Notes: generated by a model from the sequence alone, not told the origin. Shown: positions 10,028 through 21,188, counted from the first letter of the stretch. The stretch is 64,000 nucleotides of DNA from Portunus trituberculatus (GCF_017591435.1 NC_059304.1:29589883-29653882), one strand, 5' to 3'. Numbers and translations: made by a program.

Positions 10028-10430
10028 GAAAATTAGAGAAAGTACAGAGGGCAGCGACAAAAATGGTACCTGACTTGCGAGATTTGACTTATGAGGACAG
10101 ACTGAACAGGATGCAACTTCCGACCCTGGAAAACAGAAGAGAGAGGGGAGACCTGATAGCGATATACAGAGTGATGAATGGCATGGAAAAAATGGAAAGG
10201 GAAGATCTGTGTATGTGGAATGAAAGAGTGTCGAGAGGGCATGGAAAAAAACCTAAAGATGGCCACTTATAGGAGAGATGTGAAAAAAATATAGCTTCCC
10301 TCATAGAAGTGTGGAAGCATGGAATAGTTTGGATGTGGAAGTGGTCAACGCAAGGAATGTTCATGATTTTAAGAAAAAGTTGGACATTAGTAGATATGGA
10401 GACGGGACAGTACGAGCGTAGCTCCTTTCC
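10009..10430 (+). pseudogene. LINE-A C-terminal domain, frameshifted
   Basis: Follows the RT in a different frame: RKLEKVQRAATKMVPDLRDL, RMQLPTLENRRERGDLIAIY, SRGHGKKPKD, then after another frame break YSFPHRSVEAWNSL and a tail ending RYGDGTV near 10410. This conserved post-RT segment occurs in every family-A copy here and is probably involved in template RNA binding. Confidence 0.7.
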
Positions 10431-10457
10431 CATATGTTACAATTAGGTAAATACACG

Positions 10458-10485
<28 letters not shown>

Positions 10486-10488
<3 letters not shown>

Positions 10489-10890
10489 TGGCTCATTTCT
10501 GGTGCACACGAAGTTTTGTGTGCATATGTACGCATGTAAGTGCACACCAGAGGTTTACATAGTGATCAGACAACCCTCCAGCGAGACACACAGAGGAATG
10601 GAGGGCCTAGGGAGGGGAGAGGAGGCAGGAAGAGGGAGGGACGAGGGAGGGACAGGGTTGACCAGACCCTCTGTGAATCACATGGGGTAGGGGGGGACTG
10701 TTAATATGCAACACGGGCCAGCGTTACAATAGTCAGTCCTGACCTACAGAAAACACTCTTTCCAATGGTGCTAACACCAGCTCGCTACCTCTTACCGCCA
10801 GTCTTTTACAGCCCTTGCTATATGTAAGCTGATCGGCATTACAGTTTCAAATTTCACCCGCTGATATGTAGGCTGGTTGCACGTAAGGGG
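10486..10890. other. Right part of MITE P; no gene
   Basis: Non-coding remainder of MITE P with a purine-rich stretch at 10590-10660 and the terminus GCACGTAAGGGG at its end. I see no gene here. Confidence 0.6.
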
Positions 10891-11073
10891 TCATAGGCAA
10901 GGAAATTGTTTTTGAAGACCTGACAACTGAGGGAGGAGAAAGATCTTGGAAACACATACTACTGAATCTAGCAGTAGTCAATATTCTAGCTCAGTGGGTG
11001 AAGGACAGCACAAGGTATAGAGTAAATGAAGAACCATCATGATTGGATTTAGTGTTTACTAAAGAATCAGATA
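10891..11073 (+). mobile_element. LINE family A, copy 3, segment 2
   Basis: Resumes the endonuclease frame interrupted at 5863: GKEIVFEDLTTEGGERSW, AQWVKDSTRYRVNEEPS, then LDLVFTKESD. It breaks again at a TA (11072-11073) where element A inserted. One in-frame stop (TGA before LDLVF). Confidence 0.75.
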
Positions 11074-12003
11074 CAGTAATACTCCGCTTAACGAACAGGA
11101 TAAGGGGTGTCAAAGCTGTTTGTAAAGCGAAAATTTGTTAAGCTGATATAATTTTCCCATAGGAAATAATAGAAATAGGGGGGATGCGTATTTCATTAGT
11201 AATTCACTATCACTCAGAGCCACAGAGTCAAGGTTATCCTCATGGCATGAGCGTATATGAATACAGTCATACCTCGCCCAACACGATAGCTACGTTCCTG
11301 AGCTCATTGTGCACAGCGAGATTCGTGTTGGGCGAATAATAGGCCCTATGGAAAAATAGGGGTTACGTTCCCAGATCCTCCCCAAAAAACAGTTTTTTTA
11401 CTAAAAAGACTGAAAAAAACAATAAATGAAGTACCAAACACACATTTTATCTAACTACAATACTAGTACAGTAATACTCTGCTTAACGAACAGGATAGGG
11501 GGTGTCAAAGCTGTTCGTAGAGCGGAAATTCGTTAAGCGGACGTAATTTTCCCATAGGAAATAATGGAACTAGGGGGGATGCGTTCTGGGCTGATCCCCA
11601 ACATACCCCATGGGTAAAAAAAAAAAATATATATATATATACAGTAAAAGTCCTTAAATCCAGAACTTTATAATCTGGAAAATTTGAAAGGCTGAGTCAA
11701 ATTTGTAAAAAGTAAGAAATAATAGTAATAAATATATAATAATAATAGCCGAAACCGAACATGTCATCACCGACATTGAGTTTAACACAAACTCGTAAGA
11801 GAATAATATTTGGAGGTATTATAAGTGGTGTTTTATGTTTCTGTAAGTGATGTGCGTGCATGTGTGTGTGTGTGTTGCTGACTGCGGAGTCCTGTTATCT
11901 GCGTGGGTGATCCAGCTGGTGTACGCTCGACGCCAGTGACGTGATTGGCTAGCGTATAATGTTGGAGGCCTTCCTTTCTTTTTGTTTCCTTTTATCAGAC
12001 ATC

Positions 12004-12506
12004 AGTAAATGTTTTATGTTATGAAATGTGTTTTGTATTATACTTAAAATGATTTTATAAAGTGTGACATAAGTATTGTGGACTGTATACATATTATGTG
12101 GGGTACAGTACAGCACAATCACTCAAACTACTCAGTATATGTGGATGGTGGAATAGCCTACGAAAAATAGTGAAATCAAATACAAGGTGACAAGTAGGAA
12201 AAGAGCAATCATCACATATGAGCTGCCATAATGGCTGGAAAGGCCCATGCCACTCCCCCCATAGTCTGGCAAATCTTCAAGAAAAAAAGAAAGCCTACGT
12301 AAATCTTGTGTGGTGTGGTGAGGAAGTACACAGTGGTAGTAGCAGTCCCTGTAAGATGTTATGACATGACAGTACTACAAAGAGATATAGCAAGTAAATG
12401 TTTTATGTTATGAAATGTGTTTTGTATTATACTTAAAATGATTTTATAAAGTGTGACATAAGTATTGTGGACTGTATACATATTATGTGGGGTACAGTAC
12501 AGCACA
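12004..12506 (+). repeat. 389-bp perfect tandem duplication, copy 2 split by a LINE
   Basis: 12004-12392 is copy 1. Copy 2 starts at 12393, is interrupted after 12506, and its remaining about 278 bp is at 17190-17467. I compared both parts by eye and found no differences. AGT is shared at the left edge, the right edge and the junction (three-base microhomology). Copy 1 preserves the empty site CAGCACAATCACTC. In copy 2 the LINE lies exactly between CAGCACA and ATCACTC. Confidence 0.9.
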
Positions 12507-12788
12507 TAACATAACATAACATATAACATAAATAATAGGATAACAAAGGGCCACCAGGGCCCATCTAGGTTATCCTGTATCTGTCGCACAGCGACCTCAT
12601 CATCAGTACTTAAAGATACACTTACAAGTACACAATACATTATATACTAATTCTAAATATTTGGCCCATTAACAGGGGTAAGTCCTGCAGCGAAATCCTC
12701 TACAATTTGTGGTCCCCATACATGGGGATCATGTCTTGTTTAACTATAGTAAATTTCTTATAAAACTATCATGCAGTGCTATACATAA

Positions 12789-15742
12789 TTATAAATCTAA
12801 TAAATTTAAGTGCTTATCTAATCTGTTTTTAAACATTGTCAAACTAGTGCTATTTACAACCGTCTCTGGCAATGCATTCCAGAAGTCTACCACTCTATGA
12901 CTAAAGAAATATTTTCTTATATCTAACCTGCAGCCTTGCTTTCTAATCTTCCTGCCATGATTTCTAGTCCTATTTCCTCCTCTAAGGTAAAGAAAGATCT
13001 CACATCTATGTAGTTTGTATCTGAGAACATTTTAAATAACTCTATCATATCCCTCTTATACATCTCCTCTCAAATGAAAACATGTTTAATTCCTTTAATC
13101 TATCTCTATACTCCAGGCGCTTTAATGCTGGTATCATCCTAGTTGCTCTTCTCTGAACTGCTTCTAACATGTTGATATCCTGCCTATAGTGGGGTGACCA
13201 GGCCTGTATGCAATACTCTAAATGGGGCCTAACATAGGAATTATATAAGCTACGCACCACTTCCTTACTTTTATAACTAACATTTCTATTTATAAAACCC
13301 AGGATCCTATTTGCCCTATTTCTTGCTTCTAAACATTGCTTTGAAAATTTCATAGTTCTGTCTATCACTACTCCTAAATCCTTTCCTCCTCTACTGCCTC
13401 TAGCCAACATCCCTCCATCTCATAGCTAAAGTTTGTGTTGTCTTTACCTAAATGCATAACCTGACACTTTTTAGAATTAAACTCCATCTGCCACCTGTCT
13501 GCCCATGCTATCAGCCTGTCCAGGTCTCGTTGTATTCTGTAATTGTCCTTTTCACCCTGTACTGCACATGCTATCTTAGTATCATCTGCAAACTTTGATA
13601 CTTTGCTACTAATTCCTATATCTAAATCGTTAATGTACACCAAGAAAAGAAGAGGTCCTAGCACTGATCCTTGGGGTACCCACTAACCACTTCCTTCCAC
13701 TCAGACATTGCCCCATTTAATACTACTCTCTGTTTCCTATCAGAAAGCCATTCACTAATCCAATCAACTAACCTACCCCTATCCCATGTAGTCTCAATTT
13801 GTACACTAGCCTCCTATGCGGTACCTTATCAAATGCCTTGCTAAAATCTAGATATATAACATCTATGCTATTTCCATCATCTAACTCCTTGGTAATATAT
13901 TCTAAGATATCGAGCAAATTTGTAAGACAGGACCTCCCTGATCTAAAGCCATGTTGGGTATCTCTAATTAATCTATTCTCATTTAAATGCTCCCAAATAC
14001 TACCCTTAATGATTTTCTCTAGTATCTTACATACTATACTAGTTAAACTGATCGGTCTATAATTATTCGCATCATCCTTCCTACCTTTTTAAATATTGGA
14101 GTAACATTAGCTAACTTCCAGTCCTGAGGTATCTCAGCAAACCTAAGTGATCTTTCAAAGATTAACTTAAGTGCTTCAGAAATACTGTCTACACCCTCCC
14201 TAAGTACTCTGGCATGTAGCTCATCAGGACCACTGGCTTTCCTATCGTCTAGTTCAAGAATAAATTTCCTAATAATTCCCGGTTTTATATCAATATTTTC
14301 TAAAGCTCTTAAACTACTCGTCGCACTGTTTGTAACAGGATTTCCTATTCTTTCCTAGTAAATACTGAAGAAAATTGTTCATTCAATAATTCTACTATGT
14401 CTTCATTTTGATCCACTACTACACCATCTTTTCTGAGTGGTCCAATCCTATCCTTATTTCTTTTATCACTGACCTTGTAATAACTATATAATTTTTTGGG
14501 ATCTTTACTCCCAGCTCTAGCTAGTTTTATCTCTGCCTGCCTTTTACTTTTTTTTATAACCTTACTCAAATCATCCCTGACCTGTCTGTACCTAATCAAA
14601 TCTACATCTTCCCCACTTTTCTGCAACTCTCTGTATGCCCTCTTCTTCTCTCTGATCTGGCTACCTATCTCATGAGTCCACCATAATGGCTTCCTGTTTC
14701 TCTGCCTTATATCTTTGTAAGGGATACACTGCATCACTATAGCCTTTACTACAATCTTAAAAATATCCCACATCTCCTGTGCAGTTTTATTTCCAAAACT
14801 ATCTTCCCAGTTTACTTCTCCTAATAACTGACGTAACCTACCATAATTGCCTTTCTGATAGTTTGGGACTCTAGTCTTATTCACTATATTATCCCTACTG
14901 GAATTAATGATAAATCTAATTATATGATGGTCACTGTTTGCTAAAGTCTCTCCTACCTCAACTTCCTTTAAACAATGCTCAATATTTGTTAGTACTATGT
15001 CTAAAACCTTCCTCCCCCTAGTAGGTTTATCTACCATCTGCACTAAATAGTTATCCTGAAAACTTTCCATAAACTTATTTTCACTAGCATCTCCTACCAT
15101 CCTCTCCCAGTTTACTGACTTAAGATTAAAATCCCTAAGATAATTGTCTGACTAGTACACCCCTATTTATCTCATCTACCATAAGGTTGTCTACATCTGC
15201 TGACTGGTTAGGTGGCCTATAAAAGCTCCTACTCTAATAACCTTACTTTTGTTTACTCTAACATCCAGCCATAAGGACTCTACTCTGTTATCTACCTTAA
15301 TACCATTAACCTGACTGGAAATGAAGGATTTTTACATAAATAACTACTCCTCCGCCTATCCTACCAATTCTCTGGTGTAAATACATAATGTATCCATCTA
15401 CTTCATATTCTTTCCTATTTTCCTAAACTTTTCCTCATTTACCCATGCCTCTGTGACACATACAACATCTAGGCCCTCCTCAACTATATAACTAGATAAC
15501 TCGTCCTTCTTGTTCCTAAGACTCCTGGCATTTACATAAAAACATTTAAGTCCTGCTACCTTCCTAGATGCTGTCTCCTTATTTGGAATCCTAATCTTAT
15601 TCTCTCCTATTTGCACCTGGAAATCTTTCCTAATCTTTTCACTATCTCTGTTTATCCTATCTAATTTATGTCTAGCATCTTTCTTCTGGAATGCATTTGC
15701 TACCTCACCCCCTACACTCCATCCCAACTCCCCTCCAGACAT
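12789..15742 (-). pseudogene. CR1 ORF2: endonuclease-reverse transcriptase, frameshifted
   Basis: From the 5' end on the minus strand: endonuclease start FYVNARSLRNKKDELSSYI and CVTEAWVNEEKF (15398-15640), a broken middle with GRIGGGVVIYVK and VGAFYRPPNQSADV, VLTNIEHCLKEVEV and NSDHHIIRFI (14345-15100), then the linker. RT follows: DRKASGPDELHARVL, SKAFDKVPHRRL, VPQGSVLGPLLFLVYINDLD, SKFADDTKIACA at about 13585-13620, then the C-terminal RPHLEYCIQAWSPHYRQD and IRKYFFSHRVVDFWNALP-type block. Catalytic motifs are readable but the frame changes at least five times, mostly at homopolymers. Confidence 0.84.
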
Positions 15743-16832
15743 CCACTCAGCACATCCACACCCTTCCTACTCAGATGCACACCATCCCTAGCATACAAAT
15801 CCTTCGCCCATAGAACCTATCCCATACATCCACAAAGCTGACACCCACATCCTTACACATCCCTTTTACCCGACCATTCACACCAATGGCTCTAGACAAC
15901 CATTCCTGCTAACATACACACGAGGCAAGATTCCTGACACTACACACCTCCTACCACTCTCCCTTATCTTGCCTAACATTTCCCGAAATCTTGCCACTAA
16001 CTCCTCCGACCCACCTGCTCTGACATCGTTCCCACCTACGTGCAAAACTACTACACCCTCCTCTCCATCCCCCAACCCTCTTCTGCACCTCCTCACTCAC
16101 TGCCTTCACACCTGCACCAGGCATACACACGTTCGTCCTCCTATCCCTGTCTTTCCCACAGAAAGTGCTATCTAAATACCTAACCTGAGAGTCACCCACC
16201 ACACACACCTGAGGTGTGCTAGGCACAACCATCCTCCTCCTCTCCTCTACCCCCTTCTTTCTCCTTTCACTCACCACAACCACCTCATTCACTCCACTCA
16301 CTCTCCCTCCCCTCCAACAAACCGAACCTATTTTCACACTCAACAGGTTTAGTCCTATCCTCCTAACTATCTCCGCTTTCCTTCCCTCGCAACCTGCCAT
16401 CTCTGCCTATCCTGACTACTATCTTTCCCAGTCTGGCTCGCCTGCTCCCTCTTCCCCACTCTGCTCTTCCCGACAGAGGCCAAGCCACCCTGTCGCCCTC
16501 AGAAGGTCCAACCTTCGGCCTAACACTGATCTCCTGCCTAATTTTTTCCACTGCCTCCCCAAGCCTCTTAACCTCCTCCTTCAATTCAAAGATGAGAACT
16601 TGTTCGCACTTTTCCCCTCACTTAGCTTTCTGATTTCCTCTCGCAATTCTCGGTGCTCAAGAGAAAGAACTAAATTCTCGCTCTTGAGCCTACACACCAT
16701 ACACTCAGAAAAGTCAACGACCTTCCTGTCGTGCCCACACATCTCACACACAACAAACTCTCCCAATCCCACCTCAACACTCTCTTTCACGCACTCAATC
16801 ACACTCTGATATACCTCAGTAGCTACCGCCAT
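15705..16832 (-). pseudogene. CR1 ORF1: Cys-rich N-terminus plus SGNH esterase domain
   Basis: The start ATG is at 16830-16832. The N-terminal region has a paired-cysteine motif (CEMCGHDRKVVDFSECMVC, about 16725-16670) followed by a heptad-like segment. The second half has the three blocks of an SGNH/GDSL hydrolase: VCVVGDSQVRYLD (block I, Ser nucleophile in GDS), VVLHVGGNDVRAGG (block III, GxND) and RDGVHLSRKG (block V, DxxH). ORF1 proteins with a zinc-finger or PHD-like region and an esterase domain are known from CR1-group LINEs. Single-base frameshifts occur near 16580, 16390, 16090 and 15900. The end is inferred at 15705 from alignment with copy C2. Confidence 0.8.
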
Positions 16833-17189
16833 ACTAATTTACAATATGTTAACTCACAAACAAATAAAAATACTAGGTGACGGCGGGGTGAAGGAACCGC
16901 AGTGGTGGGAGGGCCTAAGTGAGGTCAACTAATCCTCTTTCAAGGTCAACTTGACGGTTACAAGCCTAGTCTCCTCGCTCTACCAAAAATACTTTTAACT
17001 CACAAACACTGATTCTAACCACTATTTCACTCTAATCTAACACTTGCAGTACACACTTTCACTTCACTAACACTCAAAAGCACCACACACAGACACCAAG
17101 CACAAACACCACTCGCTAACTATAAAAACCACAGCCAGAAACGGAGCGCACACACAACACGTCCACTCGCCACCACAGCCCTGGGTTTA
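16833..17189 (-). promoter_or_regulatory. CR1 5' untranslated region, probable internal promoter
   Basis: About 357 bp between the exactly mapped 5' end and the ORF1 start of a full-length copy. It is GC-richer than its surroundings at its outer edge. LINEs of this type carry an internal promoter in this region. I see no TATA box I would rely on. Confidence 0.5.
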
Positions 17190-17608
17190 ATCACTCAAAC
17201 TACTCAGTATATGTGGATGGTGGAATAGCCTACGAAAAATAGTGAAATCAAATACAAGGTGACAAGTAGGAAAAGAGCAATCATCACATATGAGCTGCCA
17301 TAATGGCTGGAAAGGCCCATGCCACTCCCCCCATAGTCTGGCAAATCTTCAAGAAAAAAAGAAAGCCTACGTAAATCTTGTGTGGTGTGGTGAGGAAGTA
17401 CACAGTGGTAGTAGCAGTCCCTGTAAGATGTTATGACATGACAGTACTACAAAGAGATATAGCAAGTTGGGGTTAGTTTAGTGGGGTTTACATAGTACCC
17501 TCAAGATTTTAATTTTACTTTCAGCATTACTATCTTACAATCTGGAAAATCCTAGAATCCGGAATGCCTGAACCCCCATGACTTCCAGATTTCAGGACTT
17601 TTACTGTA

Positions 17609-18700
17609 TATTTCTATTAGCTTTTTACAAGCCTTGCCCCCAAGAAAGGATTGTTTTGTAATGCATAAAGTGAAATCTTATATGGAATACCAAAAAATAA
17701 GGCAGAGTTGATGGGATCGGCCACAGACGGCGGAAACTCCGGCGACTTGGCTGCTTCTTCTTCTTGTGATCTTTTTAGCTTGGCGTGTTTTCTTTCACCA
17801 CGATATTACATTTGTTTCCACTCCTCTATTGCCTGCTATAATGGATATCATATCATAGTATTCATATACTCTCATGCCATGAGGATAACCTGGACTCTGT
17901 GGCAGTAAGTGATAGTGAATTACTAATGAAATACCGCAGTGTTTCATTAGTAGTTCACTATCACTCAGTGCCACGGAGTCAAGGTTATCCTTATGGCATG
18001 AGCATATATGAATACTAAGATATGATATCCATTATAGCAGGCAATAGAGGAGTGGAAACATAAACATCATGATGAAAGTAACACGCAAGCTACAAGAGTC
18101 ACAAGAAGAAGAAGCGAGTGGCATGAGTCTCCGCTTTGTCTATGGCTCATCTCATCTCTGCTTTAATTTTTTGGTATTCCATTAAGATTTCACTTTATGC
18201 ATTACAAAACAATCCTTTCTTGGGGGCAAGGCTTGTAAAAAGCTAATAGAAATATTATTTTGTGAACATATATGCATATATAAGACAGGACCAGAGGGAG
18301 ATTCAAATGGGGACCAAATCATGCAATCGTGCGTCAAAGTCGTGCTCGGCGAAATATGGTATATTTTACTGATTCAGGTATACGCGAGATTCGTGTTCGG
18401 CGAGATATGACTGTACTAAGATATGATATCCATTATAGCAGGCAATAGAGGAGTGAAAACATAAACATCATGATGAAAGTAACACGCAAGCAAAAAAAGT
18501 CACAAGAAGAAGAAGAAGCGGCTGAGTGGCTGCGAGTCTCCCGCTTCATCTGTGGCAGATCTCATCTCTGCTTTATTTTTTGGTATTCCATGTAAGATTT
18601 CATTTTATGCATTACCAAACAATCCTTTCTTGGGGCAAGGTTTGTAAAAAGCTAATAGAAATGTTGTTTTGTGAACATAAATGCATATATAAGACAGTAA
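17609..18700. repeat. Three copies of an element-A internal unit (one inverted)
   Basis: 17609-17934 (inverted), 17938-18288 (direct) and 18416-18700 (direct) share AAAGCTAATAGAAAT, GCATTA(C/A)AAAACAATCC-type, AAGATATGATATCCATTATA and ATGGCATGAG-type blocks. The first two form a hairpin around a 3-bp centre near 17936. The unit contains a (CTT)n/(GAAGAA)n tract. Confidence 0.78.
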
Positions 18701-19043
18701 CACCACCTCAAGAGGTGGTGTTCCCAGCAACCTCAGAGCAACCTGATAGCAACCTTGTCACCGTCCCTCCAAGCGTTCATGGATGCCATTTCGCTGCAGG
18801 AGGTTGCTCTGACGTTGTTAAAGAATCTTGGATCCAGCTCCAGGAGTGCTAGAGACAGAAGCGGGGAGCCAGCCAATCACAGCAAAGCTACTGTGTTCGG
18901 TCCCTCACCCGGCAAATTCAAACCCAGAAAATTCGCCAAAACAGATGTGGTTGTACGTTATGCGGACTTTTTTGGTCTAACTTTATATAGTACGTTAAAC
19001 TGGAAATTCGTTAAACGAACGTTCGTTAAGCGGAGTATTACTG

Positions 19044-20349
19044 TACTCAAAAACTTGGAATATAAAAGTCCACTCAGTAAAAGTGAACATGTATTACTTG
19101 AATTCTGAAAAAAATTACTGGAGGAACTTAGGAACAAAGCCTATAATAATAGGTACAATTACAGTAAAACATTGCAGAATTAAGAAAATACTTTTAACAA
19201 GTAGACTGGACTGAATTTTATATATCAGAGAAAACTGAAGACAAATGCAATATTTTAATGGAGAAATATATTGAAGGAATAATGAAACATGTGCCAATGA
19301 AAAAAATAGACCAGACTAGACACAAGGTGTGGTTTAACAGAAGATGTGAGTTAGCAAGGATGGAAAGAGGAAAAGTCTGGAACAGATGGAGAAGAAATAG
19401 AAGACAAAATAATAGTTAGACTATGCCCGGAAAAGAAACGAGTAAGTCAAGATTCGGAGAATGGAACAGAAAAACTATGAAAAGGATATAGTGGACAAAT
19501 GTAAGGACCATCCAAAATTGTTTTACAGATATGTAAAATGGCAAGCTGAAAAACAATGGAGAAATAAGCAAACTAAAATACAATAATGAAACATACAAAG
19601 ACCCAGAAGATACGGTGGGAGTAATGAACAATCTTCACCAGAGAAAGTGACTTCCATTGTAAAATCCCAGTGGAATTAAGTGATGATGTTCATGAAATAC
19701 AAGAGTAGTAGAAGTTAGGAAAATAATGGGAGAACAAGATATAAGGAAAGCCAATGGAATGTCAGATTGGATTGTGGAGAAATGCAGTCACCAGTTAGCA
19801 GACAAAGTCCACATCATTATGAATTCCTTAACAGAGTGTTAAGTATCAACAGACTAGAAAAGAGTGGATATTGTGCCCATATTCAAAGGGAAAAATAAGA
19901 AGGATCCATTAAACTGCAGATCTGTTTCATTGATCATTGTAATAGCAAAAATATGTGAAATGATAATAAAGAAGAAATGGATGGAATATCTGGAAGAGAA
20001 AAGTATGTTGATAGATAGACAGTATGGATTCAGAAGAGGAAGATCATGTCACAAATTTAATAAGCTTCAACACAAGAGTGGTTGACATAGTGCAAGAAAG
20101 GGATGGCTGGGTGGACTGCATCTACTTAGATCTAAAGAAGGCATTTGATAATGTCCCGTACAAAAGGTTACTGTGGAAACTTGAACAAAATGGAGGACTA
20201 AAGGGAGGACTTCTGAAATGGATGACTGAGACAGATAAATAAAAACAATTATAAAAGATAAAAAAAACCGGCCCGGAAAAGTCTTAAGTGGAGTTCTGCA
20301 GGGGTCGGTATTAGCACCAATAATGTATGCAGTATATGTGAACAATATA
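19044..20349 (+). pseudogene. LINE family A, copy 3, segment 3 (endonuclease end to RT)
   Basis: Continues after element A with SPLSKSEHVLLEF (endonuclease SDH motif as SEH) and a decayed linker. The RT region follows: DIVPIFKGKNKKDPLNC, RQYGFRRGRSC, WVDCIYLDLKKAFDNVPYKRLLWKLE at about 20108-20175, then GVLQGSVLAPIMYAVYVNNI, which is cut at 20348 by the palindromic element. Stops and frameshifts are frequent. Together with segments at 5536-5863 and 10891-11073 this is one ancient LINE split by about 13 kb of later insertions. Confidence 0.77.
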
Positions 20350-20449
20350 TAGGGGTTCTCCCTTAATGCACGGAAGAGTGACAGAGAAAATGTCCGCATA
20401 TATTGAAGACACACTAACCAAATAATAGAACCTTATGTTATAAATAAGA

Positions 20450-20826
20450 TTGGGACCAGGACCCACCACGACTGAGCCCTGAGATCCCCACCATAAGGGC
20501 CTCCAGTGATCATTCCTGCACTGCATTCTTTATGGCATATTTACATTTCACCATGTTAAGCACTATGGAATCATAAATAGAGGAAAATCTGCCTACTTCA
20601 TGGAGCTTTTCACCTGCCCCAACCTTGGCTATGATGTCTAGTTTCTCTAGAAGCAAAAATATTTTACATTTCTTGATAAGCTACACCTGTAACACCCTTC
20701 TCTTTCGTAATTTTGGAAGGAGCCATATTCATAAACCTAAAAAGATAAAAAATATTACGTATCACCAACCTACAAAAGTAAAAAATATTATCATGCTTAG
20801 TGAATGTGAAAAACAAAACCATAACA
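20450..20826 (-). pseudogene. pogo/Tigger transposase N-terminus, left arm
   Basis: Reading the minus strand, an ATG near 20730 starts MAPSKITKEKGVTGVAYQEM. After a frame change comes LEKLDIIAKVGAGEKLHEVG, the first helices of the psq-type helix-turn-helix of CENP-B/Tigger transposases. It is damaged and lacks the DDE domain. The plus-strand copy in the right arm is similar. Confidence 0.6.
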
Positions 20827-21184
20827 CAGTCAAGCTGGAACAACATGACTGGATCAAAACATAAACACGTCGTCAAACTGTCTCGTTGGTTCTTTCTTAT
20901 GTAATGTTCAATTTATATATTTTGACATTTAATTGTTATTTTTGTTGTTAAAATACAATCTTCAAATTTATTTTTATTTATTCTATTGGTTTTTTTTTTG
21001 GGGGGGGGGTTGAAAAAATTCATTTTATAGCAAAAGTATTTTGTTCTCAAATGAAAGTTTCTTTCACCAAGTACACATAAAATTGGAATTTTTGCCCATT
21101 GCACGAGTGATGGAAACAAAGTGAGGGTGCACATGAAGCTGGAAATGCATTAACTGAGGTGTGCACTAAAAGAAGACCTCTGTG

Positions 21185-21188
<4 letters not shown>

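Larger units (their letters stand above)
6241..10485 (+). mobile_element. LINE family A, copy 2 (nearly full coding length)
   Basis: The most complete plus-strand family-A copy: ORF1 RNA-binding domain, endonuclease, RT, C-terminal domain, the tail ATTAGGTAAATAC at about 10442-10454, then A28 at 10458-10485. The N-terminal coiled coil seen in other copies is missing, so it is 5'-truncated. An 815-bp TTAA-flanked MITE interrupts it between endonuclease and RT. The whole element lies inside MITE P. Confidence 0.85.
5864..10890 (+). mobile_element. piggyBac-like MITE P, filled by a LINE-A copy
   Basis: The left terminus is CCCCTTACGTACAA after TTAA (5860-5863). The right terminus, read inward, is CCCCTTACGTGCAA ending at 10890. 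The insertion splits the GDFN motif of LINE-A copy 3. The right flank reads TCAT rather than TTAA, so the duplication has decayed or was altered. Its own sequence is 5864-6240 and 10486-10890; no transposase is visible. TTAA targeting and a CCC-starting terminus are piggyBac superfamily traits. Everything at 6241-10485 is a later LINE insertion. Confidence 0.66.
12507..17189 (-). mobile_element. CR1-type LINE (family C), full-length copy C1, about 4.68 kb
   Basis: Minus-strand element with both ends fixed by the neighbouring empty site. The 3' end is at 12507 in a (TTATG)-like simple repeat; the 5' end is at 17189. It has an untranslated leader of about 360 bp, ORF1 (15705-16832) and ORF2 (12789-about 15742). 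No target duplication beyond perhaps 1 bp is seen. CR1 elements typically show short or no duplications and simple-repeat 3' ends. Coding frames carry several 1-nt indels. Confidence 0.88.
11642..17606 (+). mobile_element. TA-flanked element C, nested in A'
   Basis: The left terminus is CAGTAAAAGTCCTTAAATCC. The right terminus, read inward, is CAGTAAAAGTCCTGAAATCTG, ending at 17606. TA is on both sides (11640-11641 and 17607-17608). Own sequence is about 11642-12506 and 17190-17606. It contains a (TG)n run near 11850-11875 and no transposase. The CR1 LINE lies inside it. Confidence 0.8.
11469..18288 (+). mobile_element. Second element-A copy (A'), nested in B, right end lost
   Basis: Left terminus CAGTAATACTCTGCTTAACG after TA at 11467-11468, closely similar to element A. 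Its interior contains an inverted pair of an element-A internal unit (17609-17934 and 17938-18288). The expected right terminus is absent; the sequence passes directly into element B near 18288, so the end was deleted. Element C interrupts it. Confidence 0.66.
11264..18413 (+). mobile_element. TA-flanked element B, nested in A
   Basis: The left terminus is CAGTCATACCTCGCCCAAC. The right terminus, read inward, is CAGTCATATCTCGCCGAAC, ending at 18413. TA occurs on both sides (11262-11263 and 18414-18415). The uninterrupted target GAATACTAAGATATG is preserved in a paralogous stretch at about 18011-18025, confirming the junction. Own sequence is roughly 11264-11468 and 18289-18413. No transposase. 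Confidence 0.82.
11074..19043 (+). mobile_element. TA-flanked element A (pogo/Tigger-type MITE), outermost of a stack
   Basis: The left terminus is CAGTAATACTCCGCTTAACG after TA (11072-11073). The right terminus, read inward, is CAGTAATACTCCGCTTAACG ending at 19043, before TA (19044-19045). Removing it joins LDLVFTKESD to the next LINE-A segment. Its own sequence is 11074-11263 and 18416-19043, about 820 bp. The rest is later insertions. Open frames across 18526-19108 look fortuitous. Confidence 0.83.

Noticed and set aside
10502..10690. Small open frame in MITE P
   Set aside because: Purine-rich, low-complexity product with no motif.
18526..19108. Two overlapping open frames of about 110 codons
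   Set aside because: They lie within element A and run into its terminal repeat. They have no family motif and are explained as chance frames.
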